From an uncultured Lachnospiraceae bacterium (GTDB lineage: Bacteria; Bacillota; Clostridia; Lachnospirales; Lachnospiraceae), in assembly GCA_910579615.1 (NCBI GenBank), contig CAJTUA010000001.1, forward strand, positions 254,717 to 318,716: a DNA stretch of 64,000 nucleotides. Reading direction: 5' to 3'. A program made the position numbers and the translations under genes. Below the pieces are notes generated by a model. The model made no database searches, was not told the origin of the DNA, and was given only the letters and a program-made list of their open reading frames with translations. Shown one piece after another: positions 17,163 through 25,891 of this stretch (position 1 is the stretch's first letter; every line of letters starts with the position of its first letter).

Positions 17163-18731
17163 ATGAAAAACAAACTTATTTTAGGAACTTTATTTCTGAC
17201 AATCACCGGGTTTATCACCCGAATCATCGGTTTTTTTTACCGGATTTTCCTTTCCAACGCGCTCGGTGCCCGGCTGCTTGGCATTTACCAGCTCATCTTT
17301 CCGGTCTATGGCATCTGCTTTACAATATTTGCCTCCGGCATTCAGACCGCCATCTCAAAACAGGTCGCAGAAAAGGAAATCAATGGAGATTCGCATGAAA
17401 TCCGCCGCACATTAAGCTGCGGCATCCTTCTGTCCGTATCCAGTGCCGTTCTCATGTCGGTTCTGGTCTTTTTGGGTGCGCCTTTTATCGCAGAAACCTT
17501 CTTAAAAGAGCCGGAATGCGCCAAAAGCCTGCGCCTGCTCGCCCTATCCTTCCCGTTCTGCGGGATTACCTCCTGCATCCACGGCTATTGCTACGGCATG
17601 AAAAAATCCTTCCTGCCTGCCACCTCACAGCTTGCGGAGCAGAGTATGCGCGTAGTTTTCCTCTACACGGTCTCCGTTTCCATCCCAGTTACCTGCGAGC
17701 TTGCCATCGTTGCACTCGTTGCCGGGGAGCTTACCTCCTGTTTGTACTGCGCGGTTGGGAACGCGGTGTTAAAAAGAAAACTGCGCGCCACCCTTCCTAC
17801 AACCGGAGCGCTTTCCTCACAGCCTGGCCATGTGGCAGAAGCGCAAACCCAGCACGTACATAAAAAAGACAGCCGCATCTTAAAAAAGCTCCTTGCAATG
17901 AGCCTTCCTCTGACCACCAACCGTCTTTTCATCAATGTCCTGCATAGCTTCGAGGCATTTTTAGTTCCGCTTGCGCTGCGCCGTTACGGGCTCTCGCGCG
18001 ACGAAGCACTGAGCATTTTCGGCATTATGAGCGGCATGACCATGTCCTTTTTAATGTTTCCGGGAACGCTGACCAATTCGCTCTCCGTCCTGCTCCTTCC
18101 GGTTATCTCCGAATCCGCTGCCAGGGACAATACTCGCGCACTCTCTCGCTCTGCCGCCGCCGCAGTCAAATACAGCGTGTTGCTCGGCGTATGTGCTGGC
18201 TTTGCCTTCTTCTTCTTCGGGAGGGAGCTCGGCATCACCGTATTTTCGGAAGAGCGGGCGGGCAGCTACCTTGTTAATCTTTCCTTCCTCTGCCCGCTTT
18301 TGTATGTCTCAACTACCTTTTCCAGCATTTTAAACGGGCTTGGGAAAATGAACCTTACCTTCCTCTCCTCCGTGCTCGGCCTTTCCCTGCGCGTTGTACT
18401 GTTTGCCACGCTCATCCCGCGCCTTGGCATTTACGGGTATTTTATCAGCCTTTTGGCCAGCCAGCTGTTTCTCACGCTGTTCGATTTAATTCTCGTAAGA
18501 AAAAGCATCCGCTTCCCGTTCGATGCCGTCAATACGTTGCTCAAGCCCTCCGTTATCCTGCTTGCCACCGCGTCGTTTTTTCTGCGCCTGTATGAATTTC
18601 TTGCGGCGCAGACTTCGTTCTCCCATCTTTTGTTGCTGGCAGGCTGCGGCTTTGTGTTTGTTTTTGCCGTACTGGGATTGTTCCTTGCAACCGGCGTATG
18701 CAAAAGGGGGGAGCTTACGGGGGCGGAATAA
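17163..18731 (+). CDS. SpoVB/YtgP-like polysaccharide flippase
   Basis: A 522-residue integral membrane protein with about 14 hydrophobic segments, of the MOP/MVF flippase superfamily. The N-terminus, MKNKLILGTLFLTITGFITR then FFYRIFLSNALGARLLGIYQ, is characteristic of SpoVB/YtgP proteins. Family knowledge: these move lipid-linked sugar intermediates across the membrane; SpoVB acts during spore cortex formation. A longer start at 17139 is possible, but ATG 17163 gives the family N-terminus. It may be read with the GH43 genes, though a hairpin lies between. It converges on the next gene with only 2 bp between stops and no terminator visible. Confidence 0.85.
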   Translation: MKNKLILGTLFLTITGFITRIIGFFYRIFLSNALGARLLGIYQLIFPVYGICFTIFASGIQTAISKQVAEKEINGDSHEIRRTLSCGILLSVSSAVLMSVLVFLGAPFIAETFLKEPECAKSLRLLALSFPFCGITSCIHGYCYGMKKSFLPATSQLAEQSMRVVFLYTVSVSIPVTCELAIVALVAGELTSCLYCAVGNAVLKRKLRATLPTTGALSSQPGHVAEAQTQHVHKKDSRILKKLLAMSLPLTTNRLFINVLHSFEAFLVPLALRRYGLSRDEALSIFGIMSGMTMSFLMFPGTLTNSLSVLLLPVISESAARDNTRALSRSAAAAVKYSVLLGVCAGFAFFFFGRELGITVFSEERAGSYLVNLSFLCPLLYVSTTFSSILNGLGKMNLTFLSSVLGLSLRVVLFATLIPRLGIYGYFISLLASQLFLTLFDLILVRKSIRFPFDAVNTLLKPSVILLATASFFLRLYEFLAAQTSFSHLLLLAGCGFVFVFAVLGLFLATGVCKRGELTGAE

Positions 18732-18733
18732 GG

Positions 18734-19789
18734 TCATCCCACCTGTATTTCCATCACCATCATCCGGTACGCTTTTCCTTCCGCTAAGGAAAACGGCCAG
18801 ATAATATCCAGATAATTCTCAAAAGAAATACTTCCGCGCGCTGCCCGGCGTTTCACATCCTCCGCCGCCTGCCACGCGCCCGAAACATGGGATTCCGGCA
18901 CGGCATACCATATCCCATCCTCGCAGACCGCGCGGCTTACCTCACAGCCGATGAATGCTTTTCTTTTCGTGGCGGAGAGGATAATTTCATTGAGCCGCTC
19001 CGATAAAAATGTGCTCTCCCGCTCCATGCAGACAAGCAGTTTTTCTTTCATATCCTGCCATCCCTGTTCCCAAAAACCGCCGCATATGCCATGGTTGTCC
19101 CCGCGCCAAAATCCTTCTTTTTTCCGCAGATATGCTTCTATAGCATCCAACAGCCATGCGGGCACATTTCCGAGCTGGCTGTGCACGCCGAGCGCGACCG
19201 TGTAATCATATGTTTCCTGTGGCAGTTCCGGAATATGGGCACGGCTTTTTTCGTACATCCCGGACAGCTCGTCCTGCGCTTTTTGGTACATCCGTGACAA
19301 TATTGCGTCGGCATCCCTATCTGGCCATGGCGGCTTCCCAGTTTTCTTTTCTGCTGCCGCAAAAGCATAAAAATACAGGCTTTCCACGATTTGCAGCATC
19401 GCATCCGCAAACGCAATATAATCCCCGTCCGCGATTCCGACGAAATCCACCGGGAACATGTTAAGGGCCGCGGACATTCCCGTTTTTTCGCAGGAAATTT
19501 TCTCTCCGCATAAAAATTTTCCTGCATCCCGCAAAAGGGCTTCCCGCATCGCAGCCTCGTCGATATCAAACAACGCCACCCGTGAAAAATGCCCCAAAAA
19601 CTTTGGCAGCGAAAGGTCATTTAAACGGCCTGCGCCGAAAATGGCAAGACTTGTTCCCGGGATACTGTTTTCAATAATATTCTCCGTCACCTGCGCGCGG
19701 TAGGAACGCCATGCATCCCATGCATCCGGAATTTTTTGTGAGGCGCGGAATGCCGCCAGAAATTTTTGTGCCTGATTCCCTGCAAACAT
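18734..19789 (-). CDS. Unknown protein with methyltransferase-like N-terminal motif
   Basis: A 351-residue soluble protein that I do not recognise as a named family. Near the N-terminus, TSLAIFGAGRLNDLSLPKFL followed about 15 residues later by RVALFDIDEAAM resembles the SAM-binding motif I and the acidic end of beta-2 in class I methyltransferases. The rest is mostly helical, Trp-rich, and includes ALGVHSQLGNVPAWLLDAIE. No catalytic motif is identifiable. It stands alone, convergent with the flippase gene and 73 bp downstream of tatD on the same strand. A methyltransferase role is only a fold-level guess. Confidence 0.6.
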   Translation of the reverse strand: MFAGNQAQKFLAAFRASQKIPDAWDAWRSYRAQVTENIIENSIPGTSLAIFGAGRLNDLSLPKFLGHFSRVALFDIDEAAMREALLRDAGKFLCGEKISCEKTGMSAALNMFPVDFVGIADGDYIAFADAMLQIVESLYFYAFAAAEKKTGKPPWPDRDADAILSRMYQKAQDELSGMYEKSRAHIPELPQETYDYTVALGVHSQLGNVPAWLLDAIEAYLRKKEGFWRGDNHGICGGFWEQGWQDMKEKLLVCMERESTFLSERLNEIILSATKRKAFIGCEVSRAVCEDGIWYAVPESHVSGAWQAAEDVKRRAARGSISFENYLDIIWPFSLAEGKAYRMMVMEIQVG

Positions 19790-19862
19790 TGTTTTTACAT
19801 CCTCCCATGCTCCCGGCTATAATAATTCATATTTATTTTTTTCCCGGAAAATTCTTCTACCC

Positions 19863-20663
19863 TTAATTTTCTGTCGGCCCGGTCTTTGGTATCCCAAAAA
19901 TCCGCTCCGTATTCTCCTTCGCTGCCCGCACCAAGGTTTCTTCCGTGACCTTCATATATTTCGCAAGCTCCCTTGCAACATAGACAATATTCTGCGGCAC
20001 ATTCGTCCGCGAAAGTCCCTCTACGCCCCTTGGCGTTAAATATGGCGCGTCCGTCTCAATCAGGATTCGCTCAAGCGGAATGGCACGCACCGCCTCGCGC
20101 AGCTGCCCGGCGCGCCTCTCATCGCAAATCCACCCGGTAATCCCGATGGAAAAACCCATCGAAAGATAGCGCTCCACGGTTGCCCGGTTTCCGGTAAAAC
20201 AGTGCACCACGGAACGTTGACAGATTTCCGGATGTTTTTTAAAACGCGCCACAAAATCCTCCGCCGCCGAGCGCTCATGCAAAAACAATGGCTTGTTCCA
20301 TTTTTCTGCCAGAACAATATGTTTTTCCAGACAGCGAATCTGGTTTTCTTTTGTCGAAAACATCCGGTCATAGTCCAGTCCGCATTCCCCAACGGCAACA
20401 ATTTTTTCATTTTCCGCCACGATTTTCTCAATCAGCGCGAAATCCTCCTGCTTTGCCGCATCCGCGTTGTGCGGATGGATTCCCGCCGTTCCGTATGCGG
20501 TGTGCGTCTGGATAAACGTGTTGATTTTCTCATTTTCTTTCCGGTCCGTTCCGGTTAAAATACATGCCACACCACACTCCATCGCGTCGCGGATGATTTT
20601 TTCCGGGTCAGGAAACTGCCTGCAGAACAAATTCAGACCAATATCATAATATTTTATTTGCAT
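19863..20663 (-). CDS. tatD: TatD family metal-dependent hydrolase/DNase
   Basis: A 266-residue TIM-barrel metallo-hydrolase. It begins YYDIGLNLFCRQF like the E. coli TatD subgroup rather than the HxH start of YcfH. Other metal and active-site stretches are AGIHPHN, AVGECGLDYDRMFS, VVHCFTGN, GITGWICDERR and LIETDAPYL. Family knowledge: TatD enzymes have 3'-5' exonuclease/DNase activity on DNA and RNA. Its start overlaps the end of kptA by 10 nt, so the two are probably co-translated, which suggests a link to nucleic acid end processing (inference). Confidence 0.92.
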   Translation of the reverse strand: MQIKYYDIGLNLFCRQFPDPEKIIRDAMECGVACILTGTDRKENEKINTFIQTHTAYGTAGIHPHNADAAKQEDFALIEKIVAENEKIVAVGECGLDYDRMFSTKENQIRCLEKHIVLAEKWNKPLFLHERSAAEDFVARFKKHPEICQRSVVHCFTGNRATVERYLSMGFSIGITGWICDERRAGQLREAVRAIPLERILIETDAPYLTPRGVEGLSRTNVPQNIVYVARELAKYMKVTEETLVRAAKENTERIFGIPKTGPTEN

Positions 20664-21205
20664 AAATCCACCACCTCAAAATATCCCGCGTCAACTTTTC
20701 CGGTAAGCCAGACACCGTTTGCTGACAGATAAAATTTCCTCCCATCCTGATGCATTTTTCCACTGTGCACCTTTAATACAACGGGTTTTCCATGGCGCTG
20801 CCCAACGGTTTTCGCCGTTTCTATATCTTTTGAAAGATGTACATACAAACGGCTCATCGGTTTTAGCCCCTCCTTCATGATACTGTCAAGAAAGCGTGTT
20901 GCGGTTCCGTGGTACAAAATTTCCGGCGGCTTTTCCTCCTTTAGCTCCACATCCACCGGAATGCTGTGCCCCTGGTTTGCACGAATCAGGGTTTTGTCCG
21001 GACTGAAGCTGTAACGCTGTTTTTGGTCCGTCGCCACAATTTCCGCAAGCATTTCTTTGTCAATTTCCCTTCCGGTTTTGCATATCCCTTCCAACAACTC
21101 ATCCACGTTTGCCCATCCATGCTCATCCAGAGAAATCCCTGCCGCATCCGGATTATGCCGCAGCACCAGACTGAGGAATATGCTCAGCTTATCCTGTTTT
21201 CCCAT
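20654..21205 (-). CDS. kptA: RNA 2'-phosphotransferase (Tpt1/KptA)
   Basis: A 183-residue KptA. The winged-helix N-terminal half starts DKLSIFLSLVLRHNPDAAGI, and the ADP-ribosyl-transferase-like half contains RANQGHSIPVDV, ILYHGTATRFLDSI, YVHLSKDIETA and the family C-terminus. Family knowledge: Tpt1 removes an internal 2'-phosphate from RNA by transfer to NAD; in eukaryotes this follows tRNA splicing, while the bacterial substrate is unsettled. GGAG lies 8 nt before the start. It overlaps tatD downstream. Confidence 0.93.
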   Translation of the reverse strand: MGKQDKLSIFLSLVLRHNPDAAGISLDEHGWANVDELLEGICKTGREIDKEMLAEIVATDQKQRYSFSPDKTLIRANQGHSIPVDVELKEEKPPEILYHGTATRFLDSIMKEGLKPMSRLYVHLSKDIETAKTVGQRHGKPVVLKVHSGKMHQDGRKFYLSANGVWLTGKVDAGYFEVVDLCK

Positions 21206-21509
21206 TAAAAAAACTCCTTTCCTGCAAAAAAACTGGTAACTGTTTTCTATCTTACCATCATTTTATTTCTCCGTCAAGAAACACAAAAACCATCCGGAAA
21301 ATTAGAGCGCGCCGTCAACCAGTTAAACCGTGATAAAGTGCATCAAAAAATGGAAATCATATTGGACGTGAAGCAGTTATATTATCAGAAATTTTGCAGC
21401 ATGAATGATTATATTAACATTATCCCGTTGGGGGTGGAATATCTGTGACGGCGGCAAAGCAGCTAAATTCCATGTGCATCTCCATGCACATTTTCGCGCC
21501 CCTGCGCAT
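21206..21509. other. Intergenic region between kptA and the metA terminator
   Basis: No gene is supported here. A plus-strand frame stays open for about 70 codons and ends near 21448, but it has no convincing start or binding site. A small hairpin (ATGTGCA and TGCACAT around 21469-21490) is present. The kptA/tatD promoter should lie in the right part just upstream of 21205; no clear -35/-10 pair stood out. Confidence 0.4.
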
Positions 21510-21548
21510 AAAAAAGGCTGCGGCATGGTTTTTATCATACCGCAGCCC
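21510..21548 (-). terminator. Rho-independent terminator of metA
   Basis: Read on the minus strand, GGCTGCGGTATG (21536-21547) pairs with CATGCCGCAGCC (21516-21527) and is followed by TTTTTT. It lies about 50 bp after the metA stop and should end the rluF-ligA-metA transcript. Confidence 0.85.
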
Positions 21549-21600
21549 TTCTTCCGTTTTAAAATATCAGAAAATAACCCGTACCGTTCATTTTTTTCCT

Positions 21601-22509
21601 TTACTTCCACTCATACGGCGTACTCTGATAGACCAGATAATTAATCCAGTTTGTGTAAAGTGCGTTCGCGTGTGAGCGCCACATCAAAAGCGGGCGGCAG
21701 GAAGCATCGTCATCCGGATAATAATTTTGCGGTACTGCAATTTCAAGCCCTTTTCCGATATCACGCTGGTATTCTTTGTCTAAGGTCATGCGGTCATATT
21801 CCGGATGCCCCATCACAAAAACCTGCCTGCCATCGTGCGTCATGCACAAAAATACGCCCGCTTCCTCCGACTCCGCCAGAATTTTAAGCTCGCTACACGC
21901 CGCAATGTCCTGCTTTGCCACCTCGGTATAGCGCGAGTGCGGCGCGTAAAAAAAATCGTCAAAGCCGCGCACAAGCGGCTCCCTGCGCATCAGGACGCGG
22001 TGTTTGTAAATGCCGGAGAGCTTTTTCCCAAGTTTATGGTTTTTCATCCCGAAATGATAGTACAGCCCTGCCTGCGCGCCCCAGCAGACATGGAGTGTGG
22101 AGGTGACATTTTTCCTGCTCCATTCCATAATCTGCTTTAATTCCTCCCAGTAGGTGACTTCCTCAAATTCCATCATTTCCACGGGTGCCCCGGTGATAAT
22201 CAGACCGTCAAATTTCCGCTTCCTGATATCTTCAAAAGTCAAATAAAATTTGTCCAGATGGCTCGTCGCCGTATTATGCCCGACATAGCTTGAAGTGGTT
22301 AAAAAAGTCACATCCAGCTGCAGCGGCGTATTGGACATGCTGCGCAGCAGCTGTACTTCCGTGTCCTCCTTTAACGGCATGAGATTTAAAATCGCAATCT
22401 GCAGCGGCCGGATATCCTGATGCTGCGCGCGCGTCTCATCCATCATAAATATATTTTCGTCCTCCAGGATTTTTTTTGCTGGAAGGTCGCTTTGCACCTT
22501 AATCGGCAT
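21601..22509 (-). CDS. metA: MetA-family homoserine O-acyltransferase (predicted acetyl-CoA specific)
   Basis: A 302-residue MetA that activates homoserine for methionine synthesis. The nucleophile Cys 142 is in LHVCWGAQAGLYYHFG, the catalytic His in YAPHSRYTEV and a Glu in MGHPEYDRM. Residue 111 is Glu (TGAPVEMMEFEEV), whereas the E. coli succinyl-transferring enzyme has Gly there. It is established for this family that Glu at this position goes with acetyl-CoA use, so the product should be O-acetylhomoserine. GAGGGGGA precedes the ATG. No SAM riboswitch is seen in the 80 bp upstream; ligA lies before it on the same strand. Confidence 0.95.
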   Translation of the reverse strand: MPIKVQSDLPAKKILEDENIFMMDETRAQHQDIRPLQIAILNLMPLKEDTEVQLLRSMSNTPLQLDVTFLTTSSYVGHNTATSHLDKFYLTFEDIRKRKFDGLIITGAPVEMMEFEEVTYWEELKQIMEWSRKNVTSTLHVCWGAQAGLYYHFGMKNHKLGKKLSGIYKHRVLMRREPLVRGFDDFFYAPHSRYTEVAKQDIAACSELKILAESEEAGVFLCMTHDGRQVFVMGHPEYDRMTLDKEYQRDIGKGLEIAVPQNYYPDDDASCRPLLMWRSHANALYTNWINYLVYQSTPYEWK

Positions 22510-22589
22510 ACCATCCCCCTCTTTGATTCCATTTATAATTTATGCGTTCCGGGTGGGATTTTTGTTTTGCACTTTCCCGGTTTCAAATC

Positions 22590-24548
22590 TCACCCAAGCA
22601 TCTTCAAAAATTCTTCTTCCGTCAAAATCGGAATATCCAGTTCCTTCGCTTTTTTATTTTTCGACGAATTCGAAAGGCTGTCATTGTTAATCAGATAGCT
22701 CGTTTTCGCCGTCACCGACCCGGTCACTTTGCCGCCCTCCCGCTCAATCACTTCCTTAAGTTCGTTGCGGTTTGCAAAATGCTCCACGGAACCTGTGATA
22801 ACAAAAACCTTTCCGGCAAATTTCTCCCCTACGGTCTCCTCGGCGGCAAAATGGACTTCCTTTAACAAATCATCCACAATCTTCCCGTTCTCCGGTTTTT
22901 CAAAAAACGCCGCCATCGAATCCGCAATCACTTCACCGATTCCCTCGATTTCAACCATTTCCTCCCGGCTTGCGCGCCTTACCTTCTCGATGTCATTGTC
23001 AAACTGCCTGCAGATTAGCTTCGCGTTTGCCAGACCGATATTTAAAATGCCAAGGCTGTAGACAAATTTCGCCACGCTGACCTCGCGCGCCTTCTCGATG
23101 GATGCCATTAGGTTTTGGTAGGATTTTTCCCCGAAGCCTTCCATCTGCGTAATCTGCTCGCGGTAGCGGTCAAGATGGAACAAATCCGCAGGCTCTGCCA
23201 GCATATGCTCATCGATGAATTTTTCTAACGTTGCCTCTGAAAGCCCCTCGATATTCATTGCGTCACGGCTTACAAAATGGGTGAACTGCTTGATTTTTTT
23301 CGCCGGGCATTCCTCGTTGATGCAGTAGAGGGTTTTCGTCTCGTTCTCTTCCTTAATATGGGTTGGTCTCCCGCAAACCGGGCAGGTTTCCGGAATTTTT
23401 ACATTGTTGCTGCGCGTTAAATTATCCGCAAGCTGCGGGATAATCATGTTTGCTTTGTAGACCGTCACCGTATCCCCGATGCCAAGCTCCAACCCTTCCA
23501 TTATACTGATATTATGAAGGCTCGCGCGCGAAACGCTCGTCCCCTCAAGCTCCACCGGCTCAAAAATTGCAACCGGATTGATTAACCCCGTGCGCGAAGG
23601 GCTCCACTCGATTTCCAAAAGCTTTGTCTCGCGCACCTCGTCGCGCCATTTAAAAGCGATGGAATGGCGCGGGAATTTCGCGGTGCGCCCGAGGGATTCC
23701 CCGTAGGCAATGTTATTGTAGGTCAGCACCAGCCCATCCGAAGGGAAGTCATTTTTCTCAATTTTGCCCTCAAAGGCCTGTACCGCCTCCTTGACCGTCT
23801 GCGCCGTGACCAGACACTCCTCGACCGTGTCAAAGCCCTGCGCGCACAGCCATTCCATCTGCTCGCTCCTTGTCACAAATTTTACCGGTTCATCTTCTTT
23901 TTGTGCGCTTACTAAAGTAAATGCAAAGAAATGGACATTGCGTTTTGCCGTGATTTCGTTGTTTAACTGGCGCACCGAACCGGAACAGAGGTTACGCGGG
24001 TTTTTATAGCGCGCGTCTATGTCCGCAATCCCGGCGTTGATTTTTTCAAAATCCGAATATTTTATGACTGCCTCGCCGCGCAGGATAAGCTCCCCGGAAA
24101 ATGGCAGGGTAAGCGGGATGTTCTTAAATACTTTCGCGTTGTTTGTGATAATCTCACCGACCTCGCCGTTCCCCCTTGTCGCCGCCTGGAATAATTTTCC
24201 GCCACGGTACGTCAGTACAATGGTCAGCCCGTCTAACTTCCATGAAAGGACGCCTTCCTGCCCATTCAGCCATTCGGCAAGGGCTTGCGGCTCCTTGGTT
24301 TTGTCCAGGGAAAGCATCGGGCTCTCATGCCGCACCTTCGGCAGCTCCGAAAGTACCTCGTAGCCTGCGCGAACCGTCGGGCTGTCCGCCATGACAATCC
24401 CGGTCTCCTCCTCGAGCGCCTTTAGCTCGTCATAGAGCCTGTCATATTCAAAATTGCTCATAATTTCGCGGTCTTCCTGCTCATAGGCATACGCCGCGCG
24501 GTTTAACTGTTCGGTCAGTTCCCTGATTCTTTGTTTTTTTTCTTCCAT
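22590..24548 (-). CDS. ligA: NAD-dependent DNA ligase LigA
   Basis: A 652-residue LigA that seals nicks in replication and repair using NAD. The N-terminal Ia domain is followed by the adenylation domain with the motif I lysine in SWKLDGLTIVLTYRGG, the OB-fold, a four-Cys zinc finger (CPVCG, then CINEEC), helix-hairpin-helix repeats (EIEGIGEVIADSM) and a C-terminal BRCT domain (KVFVITGSVEHFANRNEL). Length is normal for the family. It lies 39 nt after rluF and 80 nt before metA, on one probable transcript. A G/C-rich inverted repeat follows the stop but lacks a T-run. Confidence 0.97.
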   Translation of the reverse strand: MEEKKQRIRELTEQLNRAAYAYEQEDREIMSNFEYDRLYDELKALEEETGIVMADSPTVRAGYEVLSELPKVRHESPMLSLDKTKEPQALAEWLNGQEGVLSWKLDGLTIVLTYRGGKLFQAATRGNGEVGEIITNNAKVFKNIPLTLPFSGELILRGEAVIKYSDFEKINAGIADIDARYKNPRNLCSGSVRQLNNEITAKRNVHFFAFTLVSAQKEDEPVKFVTRSEQMEWLCAQGFDTVEECLVTAQTVKEAVQAFEGKIEKNDFPSDGLVLTYNNIAYGESLGRTAKFPRHSIAFKWRDEVRETKLLEIEWSPSRTGLINPVAIFEPVELEGTSVSRASLHNISIMEGLELGIGDTVTVYKANMIIPQLADNLTRSNNVKIPETCPVCGRPTHIKEENETKTLYCINEECPAKKIKQFTHFVSRDAMNIEGLSEATLEKFIDEHMLAEPADLFHLDRYREQITQMEGFGEKSYQNLMASIEKAREVSVAKFVYSLGILNIGLANAKLICRQFDNDIEKVRRASREEMVEIEGIGEVIADSMAAFFEKPENGKIVDDLLKEVHFAAEETVGEKFAGKVFVITGSVEHFANRNELKEVIEREGGKVTGSVTAKTSYLINNDSLSNSSKNKKAKELDIPILTEEEFLKMLG

Positions 24549-24587
24549 GCTGCACCATCCTTATGATTTGCTCTGTTTTTGCGGTTA

Positions 24588-25661
24588 TTATTTTTTCCCT
24601 GTGCGGCGTTTTTGAAAAGCGCCCTGCTTCTTCGTTGTCCAGCCTGCGCCTTTTATGTTGGTTTTTGCGCGGTCAGGCTTTGTATCCTGCGCGGGGCGCT
24701 GCTTTTGTGCCGCTTTCTTTTGCTCCCCCGCAAAGCTTTTCCCTTTTCTGGCATGTGGTTTTCCTTGTGTTCCCCCGCTCTGCCATTCCTCCTTCTTTTC
24801 CATGAAATTCTGCTTCTTTACAGGCTTTCCCGGCATCTGCTTTACAATCGCAATCCCCTCCGGCGGCATATCCTCCGCCGCGCCGTGCGCGCCTGCTGTC
24901 TGCGCAGGCTCATTTGAGGAATTCTCCAGCATCTCATTTAGCCCCTCAAGCTCCCACTCTGTCAGGTTGCGCCATGTCCCGGTCTTTAACCTGCCCAGTT
25001 TGATGTTCATAATGCGCACGCGCTGCAGGGCGCGCACACGGTAATCAAAATGCTCGCACATCCGGCGTATCTGGCGGTTTAACCCCTGCGTTAATACAAT
25101 GCGGAACGTCATTTTGTCAAGCTGCTCCACAAGACATGGCTTTGTCACCGTGTCAAGGATAGGCACACCGCCCGCCATGCCCTTTAAGAATTCCGCCGTG
25201 AGCGGCTTGTTTACCTGCACGATATATTCCTTCTCATGCCCGTTTCCTGCGCGCAGTATTTTATTTACGATTTCTCCGTCATTCGTCAGCAGAATCAGCC
25301 CCTCGGAGTCCTTATCCAGACGCCCAACCGGGAAAATGCGTGAGCCATAATTGATATAATCAACAATATTATCCGGTTCCCTAGTGTCGGCGGTGCACAC
25401 AATCCCCTTCGGCTTGTTGAACGCAATCAGAACCATGCGCTCCTCCTTTACCGCCTCCCTGCCCTGAACCGTAACCTTCTGTCCCGGCGCCACTTTGCTG
25501 CCCATCACGGCAGGAATACCGTCAATCAGCACCTTCCCCGCAGCAATGAGCACATCCGCCTCCCTGCGCGAGCAGATTCCCGCGTCGCTTAAATATTTAT
25601 TGATACGGGTCTGTCCTCCCACGTCCGTGCTGCCAAAATAATCCTTCGTAAGCTTTGCCAT
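24588..25661 (-). CDS. rluF: 23S rRNA pseudouridine synthase, RluF type
   Basis: A pseudouridine synthase of about 357 residues. An S4 RNA-binding domain (RINKYLSDAGICSRREADVL) is followed by the catalytic domain with the active Asp in VGRLDKDSEGLILLTNDG. The stretches RAGNGHEKEYIVQVNKP, GVPILDTVTKPC and GLNRQIRRMCEHFDYRV match E. coli RluF closely, which modifies U2604 of 23S rRNA (and a tRNA-Tyr site). The C-terminal 100 residues are a Lys/Arg/Gln-rich tail, probably disordered and RNA-binding, as also seen in RluF. ATG 25661 has AAAGGA at better spacing than ATG 25667. Confidence 0.92.
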   Translation of the reverse strand: MAKLTKDYFGSTDVGGQTRINKYLSDAGICSRREADVLIAAGKVLIDGIPAVMGSKVAPGQKVTVQGREAVKEERMVLIAFNKPKGIVCTADTREPDNIVDYINYGSRIFPVGRLDKDSEGLILLTNDGEIVNKILRAGNGHEKEYIVQVNKPLTAEFLKGMAGGVPILDTVTKPCLVEQLDKMTFRIVLTQGLNRQIRRMCEHFDYRVRALQRVRIMNIKLGRLKTGTWRNLTEWELEGLNEMLENSSNEPAQTAGAHGAAEDMPPEGIAIVKQMPGKPVKKQNFMEKKEEWQSGGTQGKPHARKGKSFAGEQKKAAQKQRPAQDTKPDRAKTNIKGAGWTTKKQGAFQKRRTGKK

Positions 25662-25799
25662 ATTCATTCTTCCTTTCGGTGTATCCCTTACCAAATATAT
25701 GTGTTCCCAGACGGAACCATCGCCAAGATACCTATGTAACAGAATATCACTTTCGGGTGACATTTTCAATTAGAAATAAAAAAATTCCGCATTTCCCCC

Positions 25800-25828
25800 T
25801 TGAAGCTTGCTTCATATTGTGATATGCT
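25800..25828 (+). promoter_or_regulatory. Sigma-70-type promoter of the YhhN-like gene
   Basis: TTGAAG (25800-25805) and TATGCT (25823-25828) are spaced by 17 bp, about 63 bp before the start codon at 25892. A short palindrome (AAGCTTGCTT) overlaps the -35 element. Confidence 0.6.
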
Positions 25829-25891
25829 TAAACTATCATATTGCGACAAAGAGACGCGCATACAGCGCATTTTATATAGAGAGGTTTCCAA

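Noticed and set aside
21230..21448. Plus-strand open frame of about 70 codons ending in MNDYINIIPLGVEYL
   Set aside because: It has no credible start codon or ribosome binding site and no recognised similarity; it may be an old remnant but the evidence is too thin.
22510..22589. SAM riboswitch (S-box) before metA
   Set aside because: The gap is only 80 bp and lacks the conserved S-box helices.
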